From NCBI GenBank assembly GCA_965232985.1, contig CBDDRC010000005.1, forward strand, positions 1-64,000: 64,000 bases of DNA, given 5' to 3'. This document shows, one piece after another, positions 53,490 through 61,600 of this stretch (positions are counted from its first letter, which is position 1; each line of letters opens with the position of its first letter). Under the pieces are notes generated by a model. That model saw nothing but the letters and a program-made list of their open reading frames with translations. It was not told the DNA's origin and ran no database searches. Source of the DNA: JADFDG01 sp965232985 (lineage in GTDB: Bacteria > Pseudomonadota > Gammaproteobacteria > Pseudomonadales > JADFDG01). A program made the translations under genes and the position numbers.

Positions 53490-55396
53490 GTGCGCCTCCA
53501 CAGCGGAAAGATGCTGACGGACTTCACCGGTTTACCGCCGTACTTCCAGTTGGTAAGCAGCCGGGACATGACCACCGCAGTGTACAGCGAGGCAAGAATG
53601 CCGATCGACAGGGTGATGGCAAAACCCTTCACCGAGCCGGTACTGAATCCGAACAGGATCACGCCGACAATCAGCGTCGTGACGTGCGAATCGAAAATCG
53701 TTGCCCAGGCGCGCTCATAACCGGCATTGAGCGCCTGCTGCACGGGCACACCATTGCGTAACTCTTCCTTGATGCGCTCGTTGATCAGCACGTTGGCGTC
53801 CACCGCCATGCCCATGGTCAGGACAATGCCGGCAATACCGGGCAAGGTGAGCGTCGAATTGATCAGGCCGAGCACGGCAAACAGCAACAGCAGGTTGCCA
53901 ACCAGCGCAATCGACCCGAACACCCCGACCAGCCGGTAATTCGCAATCATGAAGATGACGACCAGCAGGAAACCATAACCGGCGGCCTTGATGCCCGATT
54001 CGATATTCTGCTTGCCGAGCGTCGGGCCGATGGTGCGCTCCTCAACGAAATACATCGGCGCTGCCAGGGCACCCGAACGCAACAACAGCGCCAGCTCGGA
54101 AGCTTCCGCTGCCGAGTCGAGACCGGTGATCTGGAACTGTGAACCAAACACGCCCCTGATCGTGGCAGCGTTGATCAGGTACTTCTCCTCGCGCTTGTCG
54201 AGGACGGTAGTCACGGTGCCATCCGCCTGCGTGACGGTACGCGAAACAGCCTTCGTTTCGACGAACAGCACAGCCATCAGGTGACCGACATGCTCGGTGG
54301 TGATCCGCTGCATCGCGCGGCCACCCTTGGTATCCAGCGTGATCGACACGTTCGGCGTATTGTCCTGCTGGTCATAACCCATCTGCGCGCCGATCACCGA
54401 ATCGCCGGTGACAATTTTTTCGCGCTTGAGCAGGCGCGGCGGTTCACGGTTGTCCTTGAACGGATAAACCTCGTCGCCCGGCGGAATGGGATCGCCCGGC
54501 ATATAGGGCCCGGATTTGTCCCAATCGACCATACGGAACTCAAGGCTCGCGGTGCGGCCAAGCACCCGCTTGGCGGTGGCGGTGTCCTGCACGCCCGGCA
54601 ACTCGACGACGATGCGATTGGCGCCCTGGCGCTGCACCAGCGGTTCGGCAACACCGAGCTCGTTAACGCGATTGGCAATCGTCGTGCGGTTCTGGTCGAT
54701 CGCGTAATCCTGAATCGCTTTCAATGCTACCGGACTGAATTTCATCACCAGGCGGAACTCACCGCCAGTTTCGTCGTCCGTGCCGATGAAATCGCTGGTG
54801 ATCTGTTGCAGGATCAGCCGCGCGGCATTGCGCACCTCGCTGTTCTCGAAACGCAACTCGATACCGCCATCGACCAGGCGGCGCACGCTCCTGTAGCGTT
54901 GCCCCTCCGGCAGTTTTTCGCGCAGCGCCTGCCGGAACTGATCGACCCAGGCTTCCTCGCGCTGGGCAATTGCCTTGGTCATATCGACTTCAAGCATGAA
55001 ATGCACGCCGCCGCGCAAATCAAGGCCGAGTTTCATCGGATCGGCACCGAGCATCCGCAACCAGTGCGGTGTGGTCGGCGCAAGGTTGAGCGCAACCACG
55101 TAATTATCCCCCAGCGCCTGCTGCACGACATCTTTCGCCTTGATCTGCGCCTCGCTGTCGCCAATACGGATCAGCATGGAAGTACCGACGCGCTCATGCG
55201 GCTGGTACGGCAAACGTGCAGCGGCGAGCGCCTGCTCGGCCTGTTCGGCGATCTGATCGGTGGTCGCAGCAGCAGCACTGGCGCCGGAAATCTGGATCGC
55301 CGGCTCGTCAGGGTAGAGATTGGGCAGGGCATAAACCGTGCTGGCCACAACGACGAACGCCGCCAGCGCGATTTTCCACCAGGAGTTCTGGTTCAT
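53486..55396 (-). CDS. secD: Protein translocase subunit SecD
   Basis: Large subunit of SecDF. It starts MNQNSWWKIALAAFVVVASTVYALPNLYP (first membrane segment), followed by the periplasmic P1 domain to about residue 410. The SecD signature GLDLRGGVHFMLEVDMTKA lies near residue 107, and a C-terminal membrane bundle contains MAVDANVLINERIKEELRNG. At 636 residues the length is usual. Start at 55396 is chosen over an upstream ATG, which adds a basic repetitive stretch. It lies 34 bases after yajC and overlaps secF by four. Confidence 0.96.
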   Translation of the reverse strand: MNQNSWWKIALAAFVVVASTVYALPNLYPDEPAIQISGASAAAATTDQIAEQAEQALAAARLPYQPHERVGTSMLIRIGDSEAQIKAKDVVQQALGDNYVVALNLAPTTPHWLRMLGADPMKLGLDLRGGVHFMLEVDMTKAIAQREEAWVDQFRQALREKLPEGQRYRSVRRLVDGGIELRFENSEVRNAARLILQQITSDFIGTDDETGGEFRLVMKFSPVALKAIQDYAIDQNRTTIANRVNELGVAEPLVQRQGANRIVVELPGVQDTATAKRVLGRTASLEFRMVDWDKSGPYMPGDPIPPGDEVYPFKDNREPPRLLKREKIVTGDSVIGAQMGYDQQDNTPNVSITLDTKGGRAMQRITTEHVGHLMAVLFVETKAVSRTVTQADGTVTTVLDKREEKYLINAATIRGVFGSQFQITGLDSAAEASELALLLRSGALAAPMYFVEERTIGPTLGKQNIESGIKAAGYGFLLVVIFMIANYRLVGVFGSIALVGNLLLLFAVLGLINSTLTLPGIAGIVLTMGMAVDANVLINERIKEELRNGVPVQQALNAGYERAWATIFDSHVTTLIVGVILFGFSTGSVKGFAITLSIGILASLYTAVVMSRLLTNWKYGGKPVKSVSIFPLWRRT

Positions 55397-55430
55397 CGGG
55401 TATTCCGCAAAGGTATCCGTGAGCGCGGGA

Positions 55431-55781
55431 TTACGCGCTGTCCTTGACCTGCTTGATCGTGCCCTTGGGCAGCGACGCGGTGATCGAGCCCTTCGAGACC
55501 TTGATCTCGACGCCATCAGCGATTTCAACGGCCACGTAGTCCTCGGTCACCTTGGTGATGCGGCCGAGAATCGCACCGTTCACCATGACCTCGTCACCCT
55601 TGCCCAGGCTGCCGACCAGCTCGCGGTGTTCCTTCACACGTTTGGACTGCGGGCGCCAGATCATGAAATACATCATGGCGATCAGGACCCCGAACATGGC
55701 CAGGGTCACGTAACCGCCGCCCTGGGACTGTGCTGCTGCCGGAGCGCCTTCGGCCCAAGCTTCGGAGATGAAGAAACTCAT
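55431..55781 (-). CDS. yajC: Preprotein translocase subunit YajC
   Basis: Small single-span membrane protein in the SecDF-YajC complex. The 116-residue protein has the membrane segment VTLAMFGVLIAMMYFMIWRPQSKRVKEHRELV and the cytoplasmic domain GDEVMVNGAILGRITKVTEDYVAVEIADGVEIKV, both diagnostic. It starts MSFFISEAWAEGAPAAAQ. It overlaps tgt by four bases and leads into secD and secF. Confidence 0.95.
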   Translation of the reverse strand: MSFFISEAWAEGAPAAAQSQGGGYVTLAMFGVLIAMMYFMIWRPQSKRVKEHRELVGSLGKGDEVMVNGAILGRITKVTEDYVAVEIADGVEIKVSKGSITASLPKGTIKQVKDSA

Positions 55782-56884
55782 GATTTTTCCCTCAGGTTTG
55801 CCACAAAGTCGGCCAATCTACTCTGTTCGATAGCCCCCCGCAAACCGGCCATCAACACCTGGTAGTAATGCAGGTTGTGGATCGTGCCGAGCATGGCCCC
55901 GAGCATCTCTCCACAACGATCAAGGTGATGCAGGTAGGCGCGGGAGAACTGCCGGCAGGTATGGCAGTCACAGGCCGGATCCAGCGGCCGGATATCGTCG
56001 CGGTGGACTGCATTGCGGATGCGGATCACACCTTCGCTGGTAAACAGGTGCCCGTTGCGCGCGTTACGGGTCGGCAGCACGCAGTCGAACATGTCAATGC
56101 CGCGCAGCACGGCTTCGGCGATGTCCAGCGGCTTGCCCACCCCCATCAGGTAACGCGGCCGGTCGGCCGGCATCTGCGGCGGCAGGTGGTCGAGGATGCG
56201 GATCATGTCTGCCTTGGGCTCACCCACCGACAGACCCCCGATGGCGTAACCGTCGAAACCGATGGCGGTGAGGCCGGCCAGCGACGCTTCGCGCAAGTTC
56301 TCGAACATCCCGCCCTGGACGATACCGAACAGTGCTGCGGGCTCCGCGCCAGCACCACAGGCAACGTGTGCATCCTTCGAGCGCTGCGCCCAGCGCAACG
56401 ACAGTTCCATCGACTGGCGCGCCTGCGCCTCGGTGGCCGGATATGGCGTGCATTCGTCGAAAATCATCACGATGTCGGCACCGAGCTCGTGCTGCACACG
56501 CATGGAAATTTCCGGATCGAGAAACACTTCGGCGCCGTCGATCGGCGAACGGAACTTGACGCCCGCCTCGGTAACCTTGCGCAACTCACCGAGACTGAAC
56601 ACCTGGAAACCGCCGGAGTCGGTCAGGATCGGCCCCGGCCACTGAATGAAATCATGCAAGTCACCATGCTTGCGCACCACCTCGGTACCCGGCCGCAGCA
56701 TCAAATGAAAAGTGTTGCCGAGAATGATCTGCGCGCCGCTGGCAATGATGTCGCGCGGCAGCATGCCCTTGACGGTGCCGTAAGTGCCGACCGGCATGAA
56801 CGCCGGCGTTTCTACCGCACCGCGCGCAAAGGTCAGCCGGCCGCGCCGCGCGGCACCGGCGGTGGCGAGCAGGTCGAATTTCAT
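55778..56884 (-). CDS. tgt: tRNA-guanine transglycosylase
   Basis: Exchanges guanine-34 for preQ1 in GUN-anticodon tRNAs, a step in queuosine synthesis. The preQ1 pocket and Asp nucleophile region is LTDSGGFQVFSLG, followed by ALFGIVQGGMF, GGLSVGEPK and VDMFDCVLPTRNARNG. The zinc site is CDCHTCRQFSRAYLHHL near the C-terminus. The 368 residues are standard. It overlaps queA and yajC by four bases on each side, in the conserved queA-tgt-yajC-secD-secF operon. Confidence 0.97.
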   Translation of the reverse strand: MKFDLLATAGAARRGRLTFARGAVETPAFMPVGTYGTVKGMLPRDIIASGAQIILGNTFHLMLRPGTEVVRKHGDLHDFIQWPGPILTDSGGFQVFSLGELRKVTEAGVKFRSPIDGAEVFLDPEISMRVQHELGADIVMIFDECTPYPATEAQARQSMELSLRWAQRSKDAHVACGAGAEPAALFGIVQGGMFENLREASLAGLTAIGFDGYAIGGLSVGEPKADMIRILDHLPPQMPADRPRYLMGVGKPLDIAEAVLRGIDMFDCVLPTRNARNGHLFTSEGVIRIRNAVHRDDIRPLDPACDCHTCRQFSRAYLHHLDRCGEMLGAMLGTIHNLHYYQVLMAGLRGAIEQSRLADFVANLREKS

Positions 56885-57960
56885 CGGTCAGCCCTCGCAG
56901 CCGGTTGTGGAAAAGGAATAAACATGGCGTCACCGTAACTGAAAAAACGGTACTGCTCGCGCACTGCCTCGTGATACGCCGCCAGGGTGTTTTCCTGGCC
57001 GGCGAACGCACTGACCAGCATCAACAGCGTCGAGCGCGGCAAATGGAAGTTGGTGATGAGCGCGTCAATCACGCGCAAACGCCGGCCGGGAAAAATAAAG
57101 ATGTCTGTCTCGCCATACAATGGCTGGAGTTGGCCGGTTGCACATGCAGCCGCTTCGAGACTGCGTACACTGGTAGTACCCACCGCGACGACCCGCTTGC
57201 CGGCCGCGCGCGTTGCGTTGATCGCGCGCACCGTTTCCGCACTGACTTCGACCCGTTCGGCGTGCATGCGGTGATCGGCAATGTTGTCGACCCGCACCGG
57301 CTGGAACGTACCGGCGCCGACGTGCAGCGTGACCATGGTGGTGCGCACGCCTTTTGCCGCCAGCGCAGCAAGCAATGCTGCGTCAAAATGCAGGCCGGCG
57401 GTGGGCGCGGCAACGGCTCCGGGTTTCGTGGCATACACCGTCTGGTAGCGCGTCTGGTCGGTGCTGTCGGCGGCGCGATCGATATAAGGCGGCAGCGGCA
57501 TATGGCCCAGGCGTGCAAGCAGCGCCAGCACGTCTTCCGGAAACGCCAGCAGGAACAACTCGCCGCGACGCTCGCGCATCTCCAGAGCCGTACCGTCCGC
57601 AAGCAGGATGCGGCCGCCAGGCTGCAGCGGTTTCGATGCGCGCACATGGGCCAACGCACTGCGCTGGTCATCCAGCACGCGCTCGACCAGCATCTCGACC
57701 TTGCCGCCACCGGCGCCCGGGCCGCCCCTTCCCGGCACCACGGCCTTGTGGCCGAACAGCCGCGCCGGGATCACCCGGGTGTCGTTGAAGACCAGCAAAT
57801 CGCCCGGCGCGAGCAGGTCGACCAGGTCGCAAAAGGCGCCATGCCGGATCGTCCCGTCGCGACCGTCGAGCACGAGCAGCCGGCTGCTGCTGCGCTTCGC
57901 GGCGGGATACCGGGCGATCAGCGCATCGGGAAGGTCGTAGTCGAAGTCGCAGACACGCAT
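56881..57960 (-). CDS. queA: S-adenosylmethionine:tRNA ribosyltransferase-isomerase
   Basis: Adds the ribosyl part of SAM to preQ1 in tRNA to make epoxyqueuosine. The start at 57960 (MRVCDFDYDLPDALIARYPA) is the family standard. It is followed by LLVFNDTRVIPARLFGHK and VAAPTAGLHFDAALL, then VGTTSVRSLEAA and NFHLPRSTLLMLVSAFAG. The 359-residue length fits. The longer upstream frame lacks conserved sequence and is rejected. tgt follows with ATGA overlap. The product acts on the Tgt product. Confidence 0.96.
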   Translation of the reverse strand: MRVCDFDYDLPDALIARYPAAKRSSSRLLVLDGRDGTIRHGAFCDLVDLLAPGDLLVFNDTRVIPARLFGHKAVVPGRGGPGAGGGKVEMLVERVLDDQRSALAHVRASKPLQPGGRILLADGTALEMRERRGELFLLAFPEDVLALLARLGHMPLPPYIDRAADSTDQTRYQTVYATKPGAVAAPTAGLHFDAALLAALAAKGVRTTMVTLHVGAGTFQPVRVDNIADHRMHAERVEVSAETVRAINATRAAGKRVVAVGTTSVRSLEAAACATGQLQPLYGETDIFIFPGRRLRVIDALITNFHLPRSTLLMLVSAFAGQENTLAAYHEAVREQYRFFSYGDAMFIPFPQPAARADR

Positions 57961-58061
57961 GGGCGGGGTATGGATGAGGTCGGTACCGCGACAGGGCGGG
58001 GTGATCGGCGGGCGGGCGCAAGGGTAGCGAAAAGGACACTCTACGACCACCGCGATGGTCT

Positions 58062-58069
58062 GCTAGAAT
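58062..58069 (+). promoter_or_regulatory. Extended -10 promoter element of tRNA-Leu
   Basis: TGCTAGAAT (58061-58069) is an extended -10 element with TAGAAT 13 bases before the tRNA 5' end, followed by the GC-rich discriminator CCCGCCCC typical of stringently controlled stable RNA promoters. No good -35 hexamer is seen. Confidence 0.5.
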
Positions 58070-58082
58070 CCCGCCCCGCCGC

Positions 58083-58169
58083 GCCGGAGTGGCGAAACTG
58101 GTAGACGCGCCGGACTCAAAATCCGGTTCTGGCAACAGAGTGTCGGTTCGATTCCGACCCCCGGCACCA
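58083..58169 (+). tRNA. tRNA-Leu, anticodon CAA
   Basis: An 87-base gene folding as a type II leucine tRNA. The acceptor strand GCCGGAG pairs with CCCCGGC (one A-C mismatch) and the CCA end is encoded. The anticodon arm is CCGGA with loop CTCAAAA (anticodon CAA, reading UUG). A variable arm and the T arm GTCGG-TTCGATT-CCGAC follow. Confidence 0.95.
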
Positions 58170-58199
58170 CGCGGCCCTTCTTCTTTTCTGCAACTGGCC

Positions 58200-58643
58200 A
58201 TGACCCGAGTCCTGTTCAGCGACCTGCCCGATGCCGGCCTCTGGCGCCGGCTCGCGGCGGCTGTCTACGACGGCCTGCTGTTGCTTGCACTGTGGTTCGT
58301 AAGCGTCGGGCTTGCCGTCATCGCCAACCACAGCGAAGCCATTGACCCGCGCCTGATGCAATGGCTCGGCCTGCCCCTGCTGTGGCTGATGACGGCAGGC
58401 TTCTATGCCTGGTTCTGGCTGCACGGTGGCCAGACGCTCGGCATGCGCGCCTGGCGGCTGCGCGTCGTCACCGACAACCATCGCGCGCTGACAATTCGCG
58501 ACTGCCTGGTGCGCGCGGCGGTCGGTACCCTGTCGCTGCTGTGCGCATTGCTTGGGTTTTTTTGGGTGCTGATCGCCGGCCGCACCTGGCACGATGTGGC
58601 GTCGCATACGCGCGTCGTGGTGCTGCCGAAAAACCCGCCATGA
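58200..58643 (+). CDS. RDD family membrane protein
   Basis: A 147-residue protein with the RDD signature and three to four hydrophobic segments. The Arg-Asp region is WRRLAAAVYDGLLLLALWFVSV near the N-terminus, and GGQTLGMRAWRLRVVTDNHRALTIRDCLVRAAVG is the family hallmark. Its role is not well defined; some relatives act as ion antiporters. ATG at 58200, 30 bases after the tRNA. It ends at a bidirectional terminator. Confidence 0.87.
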   Translation: MTRVLFSDLPDAGLWRRLAAAVYDGLLLLALWFVSVGLAVIANHSEAIDPRLMQWLGLPLLWLMTAGFYAWFWLHGGQTLGMRAWRLRVVTDNHRALTIRDCLVRAAVGTLSLLCALLGFFWVLIAGRTWHDVASHTRVVVLPKNPP

Positions 58644-58667
58644 AAAAGGAGGCCGAAGCCTCCTTTT
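58644..58667. terminator. Bidirectional terminator after the RDD gene
   Basis: AAAAGGAGGC and its complement GCCTCCTTTT around a CGAA loop form a 10-bp hairpin directly after the RDD stop and before the end of the convergent giant gene. The flanking A and T runs suit termination on both strands. Confidence 0.88.
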
Positions 58668-58686
58668 AACGTTCTGCGCTCTACTT

Positions 58687-61600
58687 TCAGTTCATCGCCA
58701 ACGGCACCGCCGATCGCTGCCCGGCTGCGGGAACCTGCGACCCCGGCAGCGCGCGCAGCATGCCGAAAATACGCTTGAAGATGCCTGGCTTTTCTTTCTG
58801 CTTTTGCTCCTGTGCCACCGGCTGCGACGCATCCGGTACGGCACCATCGGCAACCTTCTGATCTTCCGGCAGTTCGAGCGCGTTGTCGTCCGTGGCGTAG
58901 TTGCCAACGGCAGTGAAAATCGCCGGGTCGAGATAAGCGAGCCCCTCGAGATCCGGATCGAACTTCAGGTTGCCAAGAATCTGCGACAGGGGCGGAGTGA
59001 TTCGCGCATCGGACACGATGATCGTGTCACGCAGCAGGATCGGTTGAATAACGACGCCGGCGGACGACAGATTCAGAATATTGGTATCAATGACCAACTG
59101 TTTGCCGGTCAAATCACCGATACCGGCGGCACCACTGATTGATGTCGTGCTTGCGACTATGTTCGGGCTGGTATTCGATTGCAACTTGCGTGCATTCACC
59201 CCGACCCTGCCGGTTGTGCTGGTGATGTCGACCGTGCCGACGCCTGCATCGATCAGTGTGATGTAAATGTCGTTCAGTGCCGTCAGGCTGATTGACGCAC
59301 CATCCGCCTGGGCAATGCCCGCCGAAGCGCCGTCAGCATCCACCGCCATCAATATGCCGCCGCCACTCTCGAGCATGATGTCGTTACCGGCACCACCGGT
59401 TGTCTCAAGCAGACCGTTGATGACAGTGTCGCCACCGGAGGTCAACACGATAGCACCGCCATTGGCGACGATATCGCCGAGCGCAACGGCACCGGTGATA
59501 TCGGCAGTGAAGCCGCCGGCACCGGCAACGATGTTGTCGAGCGACGCGTTACCGCCAGCGGTAACGGCAACGCCGCCGCCCGCATTGGCATTGTCGATGC
59601 TGACATCGGTGGTGGCGGTGACATCGATATCACCCGTCGTGGTCAGCCCGGCAAGGCTGCCTCCATTGAACAGCACCGTGATGCCGCTGCTGCCCGCCGT
59701 GACGCTGCGTATGTTGCTGCGGCCCGGCGTGTAGAGGTATACGCCACCATTGGGTGCCGTCAGATTCGTTACATCGATATCGTCGGTCTCATCCACCCAG
59801 ATGCTGCCGCCAGCGCTGACACCGTCGATGCTGACGACACCGGTATTGAAGTGATTATCGGCAGCGCCGATGTCACCGCCAGCATCCATCGTCAACATGT
59901 CGGCGTGCACGGTGTTGGCGACGTCGGTGATGCTGCCTGCGGCAGTCAGCGTCACATCATTCTGCGTGCCGGCGGTGAGCACACCAACGACGATGTTGCC
60001 GGCAGACGCGGTGACGGTGATGTCGTTGCTGTCGTCATCCACCGCACTGGTGTTGATGTCGAGCAGGGTGGCATCGCCGTTGCTGACCAAGATATCAACC
60101 AGGCCGTCGGCAGTGGTGAGGCCATTGACAGTCAGCGGCGCGTTGACATCGATGAAAATGTCGCCGCCGATGCTGCTTGAGGCAATCGTGCCGATCGCAC
60201 CCTGCAATCTGGTCGCACCGCCCGGCGCTGCCACGTTGAAACGCAATGTGTCCGCGTTGATACCGATGGTACGCACACCGCCGTCCGCAACGATGTCGAC
60301 GGCGCTGAGCTGAAGCGTCGAGCCCGTCCCGGTCGTGCTCATCGTCGGCAGCGTCAGCGTACCCGCAGTGGCGAGACCGATGTTGGTCGCGGTGGCGAAG
60401 GCGTCCAGGCCGGAAGCCGCATCGAGGTTGCCGGTTGCGCCAAGCAGGAAACTCGCAGCGCCCTGCACGTCATCCGTGCCGGTGACGTAGTCACCAATAA
60501 AGCCGATGTTGATCGCTCCGGTACCTGTTTGCGCCGCCAAGCCACCCGCGGCAAGGCCGGTTACTTCGATGGCGTCGCCCGCAGCCGTGGCGAAATCGGT
60601 GATGGTTCCGATATCGCCCGCAGCCTGCAGCGCTACCGTCGTCGCGATGACGTTGGTGGCCTCCGCATTGCCATCGACGATGGCTCCACCCGTTGAGGCG
60701 AGCATTACTGTGTTCGCCGTGACTTCCTCGACGCCGAGATCGCCGCCGCTGCTGATGGACAACGCAGTCGCCGCGCTGGCACTGTCGATCAGCAAGGCAC
60801 CGGCGTCATTCACCGTGAGCGAACCACCGCTACTGAGGGCCCGCAGCGTATCAATCGCCGTGTTGACGCTGACATCGCCGGCGGCGGCAAGATCGAACGT
60901 CGCGGCGCTGAGTATGCCGGCACCACTGATGTCGCCATCGGCGCTGAGCACGATGGCACCTGCGTCGACATTCTGCGCAATGCTCAAGCCGCCGGTGCCG
61001 GCAGCGAGATTGAAGGTCGCCGCACCGGTGTTTACGCCAGCGACGCCATTGACGGTACCAATGGTCAGTGCGCCCGTCTGCGTCAACAAGGTATCCGTCT
61101 GAGTATTCACCGCCAGCGTACCGAACTGGTTGCCGATCGCATCGAGCGCGTAGCTACCGGTGCCGGCAAGCGCAAGCCCGCCGACTCTCAGCGCCGAGGT
61201 GTCCGTTACCGCGCCACCCGAGGTAATTGCGGTAAAGCCGGTGCTGGTGATGCCGTCAATGCTGCCCACCGTGCCAACATCAAATCCGTTGGCTTCCACC
61301 AGCATCAGATCGCCCTGCACGTTTGCTGCTACCGTCGCGAAGTCGTTGCCTGCCGCAGTGAGCGCGACATCACCGCCCGTCGTTCCCACCACCAGCGCGC
61401 CGGCGACAATCGCCGCCGCGCCATCCTGGCTTATGTCTCCGGCAGCAAGGCCGACGGTATCGTCGGTGGTCGTGATGCCGCTGATGGTGTCGATGGTGCC
61501 AATCACGAGATTGTTCGCGCCGTTGTTGAAAATGACTGCGCCATCGGTGTTCGCTGCCAACGTACCCACGGCATTGTTGCCATCGAGAGCGTAGCTGCCA

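Noticed and set aside
58083..58169. tRNA-Leu as an attachment site for a genomic island
   Set aside because: No integrase gene and no repeated tRNA 3' end were seen downstream. The following genes look like normal chromosome up to the giant exoprotein.
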